From Alphaproteobacteria bacterium (GTDB lineage: Bacteria > Pseudomonadota > Alphaproteobacteria > Sphingomonadales > JAKSBY01): a stretch of 64,000 bases of DNA. Each line of letters starts with the position of its first letter. Positions within the stretch are counted from its first letter, which is position 1. This document shows, in pieces, positions 10,901 to 20,192 of this stretch. The DNA is taken from positions 108,201-172,200 of the forward strand of contig JAJFIV010000033.1 in NCBI GenBank assembly GCA_021774625.1. Reading direction: 5' to 3'. Both the position numbers and the translations under genes were made by a program. The notes under the pieces are model-generated. The model made no database searches. It was not told the DNA's origin and was given only the letters and a program-made list of their open reading frames with translations.

Positions 10901-11064
10901 AGGATTTGGTCGCCAAATGGACGCCTATTCAGGCCGAGCGCGATCAGATTGTGAACGTGGATCTTGCCGCCTTCAACGCGCTGTTCGCTGAAAACAGCGT
11001 GCCCGCCGTGCCCCTGCCGCCTTATGTGCCGGAGCCGGAGGAAGAGGGGACAGAGACCGAATGA
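7927..11064 (+). CDS. VPS10/sortilin-like, BNR (Asp-box) beta-propeller secreted protein
   Basis: Repeated TDAGKTW/RDGGATW/TDGGDTW/DDGGKNW Asp-box motifs; signal peptide MTRLPLGRTRVFLTLVYSFALLMVSAPVTVAQ with SD gggagggga before ATG 7927 (upstream ORF start 7807 less likely). Confidence 0.88.
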   Translation: MTRLPLGRTRVFLTLVYSFALLMVSAPVTVAQVESDLLKGLEFRNIGPWRGGRSTTSTGVPGKPLTFYMGATGGGIWKTTNGGVDWVNISDGQLNTGSVGAIAVAPSDPNVIYAGMGESPYRGVASSHGDGVYKSTDAGKTWKHVGLDNIRQTAGIVIDSHNPDIVYVAAQGSPWAPTEDRGIYRTRDGGATWEKVLYIGENVGAIDLKMSGGNSRILYAAMWDYQRTPWEIRSGGPGSGIHKSTDGGDTWEKLTEGLPDEMGKIGIAPSPADPDRVWAVVEAKEKGGVYRTDDGGKNWTRTNDERKVQARSWYYMHTFADPNDENTVYVLNSGMYRSVDGGKTFTGISGPHGDHHWLWINPDNSQWMVNSNDGGATVTYDGGKSWSSIFNQPTAQFYRVNVDNQFPYKVYAGQQDNSTVAISSRGYDGRIGREDFHSVGGCESAHVAFDPDNPRYVYAGCYLGQIDEYDSETHLVRDIRVYPEIGFGVPIRDRKYRFNWNAPILVSQHDPSVIYHGGNMLFKSTDRGHSWQAVSPDLTRNDPETQGTGGGPITNEVSENYNTLFAVTESPHDANVIYAGTDDGLLHVTRDGGENWNQLTLRGFDKGLINSIDVSPHNPGTAYVVATGYKYNDHKPYIYKTDNYGGRFRVLTNGIPDDVFVRVVREDTVRPGLLYAGTETGFYISFDDGGNWQKMQLNLPVVPVTDIKVHGDDVVLSTQGRAFWILDDVSPLRQMPGDLADQNVHLFAPKTAHLLIGGGGSWSGDGANPPSGAGLYYWLKDKPGKEAKVKFEILDASGEMIRTMEVKDAKQGLNRTSWDFRIDPVKKIPGVFTLGGGFDQDVSGHRVAPGNFTVRMKMGEESREAPLEVRFDPRLDLTAGAISERQEMLGNIHEALQQIFGSARSLRTVRDRVETAMKQAKEQKIDNGIKDAGKALIEKIDAWEEKTISPDRRFFQDVLNWPDRIDAEFVELRGVVDGNLAPVTQGAKDRYQDLVAKWTPIQAERDQIVNVDLAAFNALFAENSVPAVPLPPYVPEPEEEGTETE

Positions 11065-11099
11065 TCCCAGACTTTGAAATGACTTTGAGGGGATAAATA

Positions 11100-14000
11100 A
11101 TGCAACCGATCAGCCGTTTTCTGATGATATTGGCGTTTGCCGGGGCAGCTTCCGGGTCGGCTTTTGCCCAGACAGACCCGGATTTATTTTCCGGCATGAA
11201 AGCCCGCTCAATCGGGCCCGCGGGCATGAGCGGCCGGGTGCCGGCGGTGGAAGCGGTCATATCCGATCCCAACATCATCTATGTCGGTGCCGCCGCGGGC
11301 GGTGTTTGGAAATCGGAAAATGGCGGCATCACCTGGGACACCGTCTTTGACAAGGAAGATATCGGCTCCATCGGGTCGATCAGCGTCTTTCAGCCCAATC
11401 CGGACATTGTCTGGGTTGGTACCGGAGAGGGCAATCCCCGCAATTCCATTTCGGTCGGGCGCGGTATCTATAAATCGCTGGATGGCGGCAAAAGCTGGAA
11501 AGTGATGGGCCTTCAGGCCACCGAACGCATCCATCGCGTTGTCCTCCACCCGACCAATCCCGATATTGCCTATGCCGCCGCCATGGGCCGGGCCTGGGGA
11601 GAAAATGAGGAACGCGGAGTCTATAAAACCACCGACGGCGGGGAAACCTGGGAGAAGGTCCTTTATGTGAATGAACGCACCGGCGTCGCCGATCTGGTCA
11701 TCGACCCGTCGAACCCCAACAAGCTGATCGCCGCCATGTGGGAATATCGCCGCTGGCCCTGGGGCTTCAAGTCCGGCGGGGAAGGCTCCGGCCTTTATAT
11801 GACCGTGGATGGCGGGAAGAACTGGAAACGCTTTACGGAAGACGACGGACTGCCCAAAGGCAACTTGGGGCGTATCGGCGTCGGCTTTTCCCATAATCAC
11901 CCGGACGTGGTCTATGCCATTGTCGAGGCGGAAAAGAGCGCGCTGGTCAAATCCAGCGACGGCGGCCATTCCTGGACCAAGGTGAATGAGGATATCAATA
12001 TCGCCTCCCGGCCTTTTTATTATGCGGATATCCGGGTTGATCCGGAAATGCCCAACCGGGTCTATCTGCTGCAATCGGCAACCCAGGTGTCGGACGATGG
12101 CGGCAAAAGCTTTTCCACCCTGATTCCTTTCTCATCCATCCATCCCGATCATCACGGCATGTGGATTAATCCGGAAGATGGCCGGCATATTATCGAAAGC
12201 AATGACGGCGGGGTCGCCATCAGCCGCGACCGCGGCGCCACCTGGCGCTTTGTCCATAATCTGCCATTCGCGCAATTCTATCATATCGCCGTCGATAACG
12301 ACCTGCCTTACAATGTCTATGGCGGCATGCAGGATAACGGCTCGTGGCGCGGTCCGTCCGAAGTCTGGGAAAATGGCGGCATCCGTAATTTCCACTGGCA
12401 GGAAGTGGGCTTTGGCGATGGCTTCGATGTCCAGCCGGACCCCGAGGATTCCATGCAGGGCTATGCCATGAGTCAGGGCGGAAGCCTCGTCCGCTGGAAT
12501 CAGCATACCGGCGAGCGGAAATCGATCCGTCCCTCCCCGCCGGACCCGGATACGGAATTGCGCTTTAACTGGGATGCGGCCCTGGCGCTCGATCCCTTCG
12601 ATCCGGCGACCATTTATTATGGCAGCCAGTTCGTCCATAAATCCACCGACCGGGGTCAAAGCTGGACCATCATTTCCGACGATCTCACCACCAATAATCC
12701 CGAACACCAGAAGCAGGGGGAAAGCGGCGGCCTGACGCTGGATGTGACGGCGGCGGAAAATTTCACCACCATCCTTGCCATTGCGCCAAGCCCGCTGGAA
12801 CAGGGCGTGATCTGGGTCGGCACCGACGATGGCCGCGTCCATATCACCCGTGATGGCGGCGGCAGCTGGACCAGTATCGAAGGCCGCATGCGGGGCGGAC
12901 CCGACGGTATGTGGGTGCCGCGCATCACACCCTCGCCCCATGACGCCTCGGTGGCGTTTATCGTGATGGAAGATCACCGGCGCTCCAACTGGAATACCTA
13001 TGCTTTCCGCGTGGAGAATTATGGCCGCAACTGGACCAATCTTGCGACCGGCGAGATTGAAGGTTTCGCCCATGTGCTGGAGCAGGACCCGGTCGATCCG
13101 GATTTGCTGTTTCTCGGCACCGAATTTGGTCTTTACGTCTCGCTGAATGGCGGCGGCAACTGGACAAAATGGCGCCATGGCGTGCCGCCAACCCCGGTAA
13201 AGGATATCGCCTTTCAAATGCGGGAAAATGATCTTGTCATGGCGACCCATGGCCGCGCCGCTTTCGTGCTGGATGATATCAGCGGCCTTCGGAACCTGAG
13301 CGAGGCGGATTTCGGGGAACGGCTAAAAATCCTTTCCATCCCCGCCGCCCAGCAATATCGTGTGCGCCAGACCGCCGAATCCCGCTTTCCCGGCAATGAG
13401 GAATTTCGCGGACAGAATGAAGCTTACGGCGCGCTGATCACCTGGGTGATGTCGGGCGATGATTTGATCCATCCGGATGAGGAAAAGGAACGGGCCCGCA
13501 AAGCCGCAAAAAAAACTGAAAAGCCTTCGGAAGAGGCCAAAAAGCCAGCCAACGGCAAACCCGGAAAACCGGAAGGGCCGCAAGTGGAAATCCAGGTTCG
13601 CAATGCGGACGGCGAGCTGATCCGCACCATGAAGGTGCCCGCCTATCAGGGGATCAACCGCGCCAGCTGGAACTTGCGCCCCGATGCGCTGAAACTGTTC
13701 CCCGGCCAGACTCCCTCGCCCTTCGCCCCTGGCGGGCCTGAGGTGATGCCCGGGTCTTACGAGATCACGCTCAAATATGGCGATGCGGAAGCCAGGCAGG
13801 TGATCCAGGTCTTGCCTGATCCGCGTATCGAGGTTGCGGATGCGGACCGCCAGGCCAAGCAGAACACCATCGCCCGCGCGATCGCACTTCGTGAGGTTAC
13901 GATTGACGCCATTCAGCGCATTGCGGACGCCGCCAATGACATCGACGCCGTACTCGCCAAGGCCACGGCTTTGCAGAAGGACAGCGATGATGAGGAACCG

Positions 14001-14354
14001 GCGGAAGATGACCCGGTGAAGATGCTGATGAAAAACGGCAATCAGCTAAAGAAAGGCCTGGATGCACTGGAGGAACGCCTGTGGACATCGCCACGAAAGA
14101 CCAAAGGCATTCCGAAGCGCAACCGCGTGGCCGATCAGATTAACAACGCCTTTGGCGCCCTCGGCTCAAGCTGGGATGCCCCGACCCCGGCCCAGATGGA
14201 CTATCTTCGGAAAGCGGAGCTGGAGCTGGAGCGTTTCCTGCCAGACCTGAACCGCCTGTTTGCCGAAGATGTGGCCGCCTTCCGCACGGAAGCGGAAGCG
14301 CTCGACCTCCGGCTGTTGCAACCCGGCGAGCCGTTGTCGGTGCCGGGGGAATAA
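11100..14354 (+). CDS. VPS10/sortilin-like, BNR (Asp-box) beta-propeller secreted protein, tandem paralog
   Basis: Same layout (RSIGPAGMSGR..., ...GGGWKSENGGITW, multiple SDGGHSW/RDGGGSW repeats), signal peptide; paralog of preceding ORF. Confidence 0.88.
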   Translation: MQPISRFLMILAFAGAASGSAFAQTDPDLFSGMKARSIGPAGMSGRVPAVEAVISDPNIIYVGAAAGGVWKSENGGITWDTVFDKEDIGSIGSISVFQPNPDIVWVGTGEGNPRNSISVGRGIYKSLDGGKSWKVMGLQATERIHRVVLHPTNPDIAYAAAMGRAWGENEERGVYKTTDGGETWEKVLYVNERTGVADLVIDPSNPNKLIAAMWEYRRWPWGFKSGGEGSGLYMTVDGGKNWKRFTEDDGLPKGNLGRIGVGFSHNHPDVVYAIVEAEKSALVKSSDGGHSWTKVNEDINIASRPFYYADIRVDPEMPNRVYLLQSATQVSDDGGKSFSTLIPFSSIHPDHHGMWINPEDGRHIIESNDGGVAISRDRGATWRFVHNLPFAQFYHIAVDNDLPYNVYGGMQDNGSWRGPSEVWENGGIRNFHWQEVGFGDGFDVQPDPEDSMQGYAMSQGGSLVRWNQHTGERKSIRPSPPDPDTELRFNWDAALALDPFDPATIYYGSQFVHKSTDRGQSWTIISDDLTTNNPEHQKQGESGGLTLDVTAAENFTTILAIAPSPLEQGVIWVGTDDGRVHITRDGGGSWTSIEGRMRGGPDGMWVPRITPSPHDASVAFIVMEDHRRSNWNTYAFRVENYGRNWTNLATGEIEGFAHVLEQDPVDPDLLFLGTEFGLYVSLNGGGNWTKWRHGVPPTPVKDIAFQMRENDLVMATHGRAAFVLDDISGLRNLSEADFGERLKILSIPAAQQYRVRQTAESRFPGNEEFRGQNEAYGALITWVMSGDDLIHPDEEKERARKAAKKTEKPSEEAKKPANGKPGKPEGPQVEIQVRNADGELIRTMKVPAYQGINRASWNLRPDALKLFPGQTPSPFAPGGPEVMPGSYEITLKYGDAEARQVIQVLPDPRIEVADADRQAKQNTIARAIALREVTIDAIQRIADAANDIDAVLAKATALQKDSDDEEPAEDDPVKMLMKNGNQLKKGLDALEERLWTSPRKTKGIPKRNRVADQINNAFGALGSSWDAPTPAQMDYLRKAELELERFLPDLNRLFAEDVAAFRTEAEALDLRLLQPGEPLSVPGE

Positions 14355-14357
14355 GGC

Positions 14358-15734
14358 TCAGGAGGGAAGAATTTCATTAAGGCCGGCCTCGAACCGGCCC
14401 AGAATCTCATCGATATCCGCTTCTGTGACGATCAGCGGAGGAGAAAAGGCAAGCGTTGTCACGGACGGCAGCGGGCGGACAATCAGGCCTTTTCGGTAGC
14501 AGGCTTCGGCTATCCGGGCGGGGATTTTGCAGGCCGGGTCGAAGAAGGTCTTTTTCTCCTTGTCTGCAATCAGTTGTACCCCTGCCAGCAGGCCGCGGCC
14601 CCGGACTTCGCCGATATTGGGATGGGCCTCACAGAGTTTTTGCAATTCCTGATGGAGATAGGCGCCAACCTTCGCGGCATTTTCGATCAGGCGTTCGCGG
14701 CTGATAATATCGAGGTTGGCGAGCGCCGTGGCGGCGCCCACCGGGTGGCCGGAATAGGTATAGCCGTGATAGAAACTGCCGTATGTTTCCGACCCCTGTT
14801 TCAGAACGTCCCAGATTTCATCGGTGATGAAGGCGGCGGAGAGCGGGAAATAGTCGCTGGTCAGGCCCTTGGCGGTCGCCATCAGGTCCGGTTCAATCCC
14901 GAAAACATCCGAGCCGAAGGCCTCGCCGAGACGGCCATAGCCGCAGATCACCTCATCAGCAATCATCAGCACATTATGCCGTTTGAGCACGGCCTGGATT
15001 TCCTGGAAATATCCGTGCGGCGGCGCGATCACGCCGCCCGCGCCCATAATCGGTTCGGCAATGAAGCCCGCCACAGTTTCCGGGCCTTCCGCAAGGATCA
15101 TGGCTTCAAGTTTAGCCGCCATACGTTTCGCATAATCCCGCTCACCCTCCCCCGGTTCACCATACCGGTAAAAATGCGGACAATCAGTATGCAGCACGCC
15201 ATCAATTGGCAAGTGAAAGGCTTTATGGAAGGCGGGCAGGCCGGTCAGGCTGGCCGTGGAAATGGAGGTGCCGTGATAGGCGTTCATGCGCGAAATAATC
15301 TTTCGTTTTTGCGGCTGGCCCTTAAGCGCAAAATAATGCCAGGCGATCTTCATCAGCGTGTCATTGGCGTCCGAACCGGAAGAGCCGAAGAAAACTCTGC
15401 TGAGCTTGCCGGGCGCCATCGCGCTCAACGCTGCCGCCAGTTCAATCTGCGGCGGGTTCGACATGCCGGAAAAGCTGTGATAATAGCCAAGCGTTCGCGC
15501 CGCATCCGCCATGCTATCGGCCAGTTCCTCCCGACCGTACCCCACATTCACACACCACAGCCCGGCAATGGCGTCGATCAATTCATGACCGTCCGTATCC
15601 CGAAGCCTGATCCCCTTTCCGGAGCCGATAATGCGCGGCCCGTCGCTTTGCTGTTGGGCAATGGATGTCGCCGGATGCAGCAGATGGTTTTTATCGAGCT
15701 CTTTCAGAGTTTCAGTTGAGCGGGAGTGGATCAT
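14358..15734 (-). CDS. class III aminotransferase (omega-amino acid/polyamine-pyruvate-type)
   Basis: GLWCVNVGYGREELADSM, FFGSSGSDANDTLMKIAWHY, MIADEVICGYGRLG, YTYSGHPVGAA; start set at MIHSRSTETLKELD (15734). Confidence 0.9.
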   Translation of the reverse strand: MIHSRSTETLKELDKNHLLHPATSIAQQQSDGPRIIGSGKGIRLRDTDGHELIDAIAGLWCVNVGYGREELADSMADAARTLGYYHSFSGMSNPPQIELAAALSAMAPGKLSRVFFGSSGSDANDTLMKIAWHYFALKGQPQKRKIISRMNAYHGTSISTASLTGLPAFHKAFHLPIDGVLHTDCPHFYRYGEPGEGERDYAKRMAAKLEAMILAEGPETVAGFIAEPIMGAGGVIAPPHGYFQEIQAVLKRHNVLMIADEVICGYGRLGEAFGSDVFGIEPDLMATAKGLTSDYFPLSAAFITDEIWDVLKQGSETYGSFYHGYTYSGHPVGAATALANLDIISRERLIENAAKVGAYLHQELQKLCEAHPNIGEVRGRGLLAGVQLIADKEKKTFFDPACKIPARIAEACYRKGLIVRPLPSVTTLAFSPPLIVTEADIDEILGRFEAGLNEILPS

Positions 15735-15839
15735 TCTAATATCCTCAAACAAGTGGCTTACATAAACAAAACATAATTTTGGAATAATGAAATACGAAAA
15801 ACAGAATTCCAGCAAAATTAACGGATGCAAAGACTTAAA

Positions 15840-15860
15840 ATACCGAATAAAATTCGGTAT
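15840..15860. promoter_or_regulatory. perfect 9-bp-arm inverted repeat, candidate Lrp/AsnC operator
   Basis: ataccgaat-aaa-attcggtat between divergent aminotransferase and Lrp/AsnC gene. Confidence 0.5.
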
Positions 15861-15890
15861 ATTTTCTGCTAAGCTTTTGTGGAGGGAAAA

Positions 15891-16388
15891 ATGCCCAAAG
15901 ACATACCGAAACTCGACCAGATCAATCTGTCGATCCTGGAAACCCTGCAACTGGAAGCGCGGATCAGCAATCAGGATCTGGCGGAGAGGGTTGGCTTGTC
16001 GCCAAGCGCCTGCCTTGCCCGTGTGCGTCAGTTGGAGGCCGCCGGCTATGTCCGCCGTTATATTGCCGATATGGATGTGAATACTTTTTCATCCACTCTG
16101 ACGGCTTTTGTGGAAATTACACTGGACAGCCATTTTCCAAAGGATTTCGAAGCTTTTGACGCGGCCATTGCCGCGCTGCCGGAAGTGGTCGCAAGCTATA
16201 AGGTCAGCGGGCGCTTCGATTATCTTTTGCAGATCATCTGTTCGGACATGCAGCGGCTGCGTGAACTTTCCGACCGGATGCTGGAAGCCGGCATCGGCAT
16301 TGCGAAATTCACTACCATCCCGATCATCGAACAGCCAAAGCAGTTTTCGGGCTTTCCCCTTCGCACCCTTGCCCGGGAAGGCCGCTGA
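15891..16388 (+). CDS. Lrp/AsnC family transcriptional regulator
   Basis: LDQINLSILETLQLEARISNQDLAERVGLSPSACLARVRQLEAAGYVRRY. Confidence 0.92.
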   Translation: MPKDIPKLDQINLSILETLQLEARISNQDLAERVGLSPSACLARVRQLEAAGYVRRYIADMDVNTFSSTLTAFVEITLDSHFPKDFEAFDAAIAALPEVVASYKVSGRFDYLLQIICSDMQRLRELSDRMLEAGIGIAKFTTIPIIEQPKQFSGFPLRTLAREGR

Positions 16389-16440
16389 TTTGCCAAGAAA
16401 GTCGCCGCCGTTTATTTTACCGCATCTGGAGAGCCCGTAA

Positions 16441-17688
16441 GTGCCGTCACACAGCCATCATATCAACGGAAAGCTAACCCCCTATCAGTTCATTCTGGAT
16501 TGGCTGGATGGAGAACAGCAGGCCATGCTCAATCTTGTGCAGGACTGGTCCCGTGTCAATTCCGGCAGTTATAACCTGGACGGCCTGGCGGAAATGGGGA
16601 ACCGGGTCAGAGACGCTTTCTCAACGCTTGGCGCCGATCATGATATGATCGACCTGCCGGATGGCGAACTGGTTGATGGAAGCGGTAATATCCGGCCCCT
16701 TCCCTACGGGCCCATGCATCGCTTCATCAAGCGGTGCGATGCGCCGCGAAAAATCCTGCTGACCGGTCATATCGACACGGTTTTCCCCGCGGACAGCGCT
16801 TTTCAGACAACCCGCTGGGTGGACGACAAGACGCTCAACGGACCCGGGGTGGCCGATATGAAAGGCGGCATCATCGTCATGCTCTGGGCTTTGAAGGCGC
16901 TGGAAAAATCGCAATGGGCGGAGCGTCTCGGCTATGAAATCCTGCTGAGTTCCGATGAGGAAATCGGCTCGGTCGGTTCCGGGCCTGTATTGATGGAACG
17001 GGCCGGAACGGCTGATTTCGGCATGACCTATGAACCGGCGCTGGCGGACGGCACCCTGGCCGGCGCGCGGAAGGGATCCGGCAATTTCACCGTCATCATG
17101 CGGGGCCGGGCGGCCCATGCCGGCCGGGAATTCGACCTTGGCCGCAATGCGGTGGTGGCGCTGGCGGATTTTATCGGCGATCTTGACGGCCTGAACGGCA
17201 GGCGCGACGGCGTGACCATTAATGCGGCCAAGCTGGAAGGCGGCGGGCCGTCCAATATTGTGCCCGATCTTGCAATCTGCCGCTTTAATATCCGGGTGCC
17301 GCGCACCGAAGATCAGGACTGGGTGATGGGCGAAATTAAAACACTGGTCGCAAAATATGAACGGTGCGAAGGCTATGAAGCGGTGCTGCATGGCTGTTTC
17401 AACCGCCCACCCAAGGAATTAACACCAGCGAATGAAGCCCTGTTTGAAGCGTTAAAAACCTGCGGCGCGGCCCTAGGCATTCCCGTCGCCTGGCAGCCGA
17501 CCGGCGGCTGTTGCGAAGGCAACAATCTCGCTGCGGCCGGTCTGCCCAATATTGACACTTTGGGCGTGCGTGGTGGTAAAATCCATAGCGCGGATGAATT
17601 TCTATGTGTGGACAGCCTGTCGGAACGGGCGAAATTATCGGCCCTGATGATGATGAAATATGCGGACGGCAGCCTTGAGGGAATATAA
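16441..17688 (+). CDS. M20 family hydrolase (acetylornithine deacetylase/carboxypeptidase-like), GTG start
   Basis: LLTGHIDTVFPADS, NGPGVADMKGGIIVMLWAL, SSDEEIGSVGS; embedded in AST cluster. Confidence 0.88.
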   Translation: MPSHSHHINGKLTPYQFILDWLDGEQQAMLNLVQDWSRVNSGSYNLDGLAEMGNRVRDAFSTLGADHDMIDLPDGELVDGSGNIRPLPYGPMHRFIKRCDAPRKILLTGHIDTVFPADSAFQTTRWVDDKTLNGPGVADMKGGIIVMLWALKALEKSQWAERLGYEILLSSDEEIGSVGSGPVLMERAGTADFGMTYEPALADGTLAGARKGSGNFTVIMRGRAAHAGREFDLGRNAVVALADFIGDLDGLNGRRDGVTINAAKLEGGGPSNIVPDLAICRFNIRVPRTEDQDWVMGEIKTLVAKYERCEGYEAVLHGCFNRPPKELTPANEALFEALKTCGAALGIPVAWQPTGGCCEGNNLAAAGLPNIDTLGVRGGKIHSADEFLCVDSLSERAKLSALMMMKYADGSLEGI

Positions 17689-17693
17689 TTGAT

Positions 17694-18716
17694 ATGATGG
17701 TGGTTCGACCTGTCGCGGCGAGTGATCTCGATTCACTTTTTGACCTTGCCGAAAATGCCGGGAGCGGCCTGACGACGCTTCCCCCTTCCCGTGATTTGCT
17801 GAGCGAGCGCATTGCCAAATCCGTGGAAAGCTTCGCCAAGCAGGTGACCGAGCCCGGCGATGAGTATTATTTTCTGGTTCTGGAGGATACAGAGGCCGGT
17901 AAAGTGGTCGGCACCTCAGGTATTTTTGCCACCGTCGGCCTGACCCAGCCTTTTTACAGCTACCGCATTATGAAACTGACCCAGGTCTCGCAGACGCCGG
18001 AAATGCGCGTGGATATCGAGCTGTTGCAGCTGGTGAACGATTATGCGGGGAATTCCGAGCTTGCCACGCTGTATCTGCATCCGGATTACCGCAAGGACGG
18101 CAATGGACGGCTTCTGGCCCGCGCCCGTTATCTGTTTATCGCCGCCTACCCGGAACGTTTTTCCGACCAGATCATGGCGGAAATCCGGGGCTGGGTGGAC
18201 GAAAATGGCGAGTCGCCTTTCTGGAATGCCGTCGGCCGCCATTTCTTTAATATGCCTTATGAAAAGGCGGACCGGATCAACGGGATGGGCAACAGTCAGT
18301 TCATTTCCGACCTGATGCCTAAATTCCCCATCTATACCAATCTGCTGCCGGAAACGGCGCGGAAGGTCATCGGCAAGCCCAATAAGGACGCTGTGGGCGC
18401 CATAAAACTTCTGGAGGCGGAGGGCTTTCGCTATCGCGGCACGGTCGACATTTTCGATGCCGGACCCTGCGTGCACACCGTCCGGGATCAGATAAAAACG
18501 GTGCGGACAGCGAGCCAAATGCAAATCGCCAATATCACCCATATTGAGGACGATACGGCCTATCTGGTGGCAAATCCGCAGACCGGCGGCTTTCAGGCCG
18601 TGATCGCAAATCTGGACATAAACAATGCCGGGGCGCTTACTTTATCGCCGGATGCTACGAAAATCCTGGGTGTCGGGATTGGCGATGAAGTTCTATTTGT
18701 CCCGTTCAAAGGCTGA
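17694..18716 (+). CDS. astA: arginine N-succinyltransferase
   Basis: MMVVRPVAASDLDSLFDLAENAGSGLTTLPPSRDLLSERI..., ELATLYLHPDYRKDGNGRLLARARYLFIA. Confidence 0.93.
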   Translation: MMVVRPVAASDLDSLFDLAENAGSGLTTLPPSRDLLSERIAKSVESFAKQVTEPGDEYYFLVLEDTEAGKVVGTSGIFATVGLTQPFYSYRIMKLTQVSQTPEMRVDIELLQLVNDYAGNSELATLYLHPDYRKDGNGRLLARARYLFIAAYPERFSDQIMAEIRGWVDENGESPFWNAVGRHFFNMPYEKADRINGMGNSQFISDLMPKFPIYTNLLPETARKVIGKPNKDAVGAIKLLEAEGFRYRGTVDIFDAGPCVHTVRDQIKTVRTASQMQIANITHIEDDTAYLVANPQTGGFQAVIANLDINNAGALTLSPDATKILGVGIGDEVLFVPFKG

Positions 18717-18719
18717 ACA

Positions 18720-20192
18720 ATGATGTCAGGATCGCATTTTATCGACGGCCGGTGGCGGCCAGGAAACGGCCCGGCTTTTGGCTCCATCAATCCGGCAACA
18801 GGCGGAAAAATCTGGGATGGAAGGGCGGCGGCCGTGCAGGATGTGAACGCAGCCGTTGATGCGGCGCGGGCCGCCTTCGGGCAATGGTCCCGATTGTCCG
18901 TTAATCAGCGTATCAGCCATTTGAAGGCCTTCGCCGCACTTTTGGCGGAAGGTAAAAACGACCTGGCCCGCGCCATCGCCATGGAAACCGGCAAACCCCT
19001 GTGGGATGCCGCAGGGGAAGCCGGCGCGATGGTCAACAAGCTTGATATTTCCATCACTGCCTATCAGGAACGGACCGGAGAAAAGGTCGCAGCCAATGGC
19101 GCAATGCGGACCCGGCTGACCCATAAACCCCATGGCGTGCTCGCCGTCTTCGGTCCCTATAATTTTCCGGGACACCTGCCCAACGGCCATATCATTCCGG
19201 CGTTGCTGGCCGGAAATACCGTGATATTCAAACCCAGCGAACTGACGCCCATGGTGGCGGAAAAAACGGTTGAGCTATGGGAAAAATCCGGCCTGCCCGC
19301 CGGTGTTTTAAATCTGGTTCAGGGGGCCAAAGGCACCGGTATTGCCTTGTCTTCGCATTCCGGCATTGACGGCCTGCTGTTCACCGGAAGCGCGGCAACC
19401 GGCCATGTCCTGGCAAAACAGTTCGCCGGGACCCCGCATAAAATCCTGGCGCTGGAACTTGGCGGCAACAACCCACTGATTGTCTGGGATGTCGAAGATA
19501 TTCCCTCGGCGGCAATGATCACGATGCAGTCGGCTTATATCACATCCGGCCAGCGCTGCACCTGCGCCCGGCGGCTGATCGTGCAGGAGGGACCCGGGGG
19601 CGACCGGATGATTGAACGATTGGCCGCCGCCATTGACGGCGTGCGCATCGGAGCCTTTGACGATGAAACCGAACCCTTTATGGGTCCGGTGATTTCCAAA
19701 GAGGCGGCGGGAGGGTTACTGGCCGCACAGGATCAGCTGAAAAAAAAGGGCGGCAAAGTGATCCGGGAAATGGCCGGGATGGACCGGGGGCCGGCTTATC
19801 TGACGCCCGGCCTGATGGATGTCACGAATATTGCGGACCTGCCCGATGAGGAGCATTTCGGCCCTTTTCTGAAAGTCAGCCGAATGAAAGATTTCACAGC
19901 GGCCATCGAGGCGGCGAACAGGACAAAATACGGTCTGGCTGCCGGGCTTTTGTCAGACAGCGAAGACCTGTTCAACCAGTTTTACCGGGATATCCGCGCG
20001 GGGATTGTCAACTGGAATCAACCCCTGCCCGGCGCCTCCAGTTCGGCGCCTTTTGGCGGCATCGGCGCATCCGGCAATCACTGGCCGGGCGCATATTATG
20101 CCGCAGACTATTGCGCCTATCCGGTGGCCGGACTGGAAGCCGGCAGTAACCGCGTTGATTCCTTTCCGACGCCAAAAGGGGTGTCATTATGA
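18720..20192 (+). CDS. astD: succinylglutamate-semialdehyde dehydrogenase
   Basis: ALDH family: [28 protein letters not shown]; context astA/astB. Confidence 0.93.
   Translation: MMSGSHFIDGRWRPGNGPAFGSINPATGGKIWDGRAAAVQDVNAAVDAARAAFGQWSRLSVNQRISHLKAFAALLAEGKNDLARAIAMETGKPLWDAAGEAGAMVNKLDISITAYQERTGEKVAANGAMRTRLTHKPHGVLAVFGPYNFPGHLPNGHIIPALLAGNTVIFKPSELTPMVAEKTVELWEKSGLPAGVLNLVQGAKGTGIALSSHSGIDGLLFTGSAATGHVLAKQFAGTPHKILALELGGNNPLIVWDVEDIPSAAMITMQSAYITSGQRCTCARRLIVQEGPGGDRMIERLAAAIDGVRIGAFDDETEPFMGPVISKEAAGGLLAAQDQLKKKGGKVIREMAGMDRGPAYLTPGLMDVTNIADLPDEEHFGPFLKVSRMKDFTAAIEAANRTKYGLAAGLLSDSEDLFNQFYRDIRAGIVNWNQPLPGASSSAPFGGIGASGNHWPGAYYAADYCAYPVAGLEAGSNRVDSFPTPKGVSL

Noticed and set aside
12132-13250. 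372-aa minus-strand ORF opposite the second BNR propeller protein
   Set aside because: Antisense artefact; the plus strand encodes repeated Asp-box motifs. Same reasoning for 8029-9024, 9769-10605 and 11208-12074.
7927-14354. Repeated DGGxxW-encoding segments considered as DNA repeats
   Set aside because: They reflect protein-level Asp-box repeats with divergent nucleotides, not a CRISPR or tandem DNA repeat.
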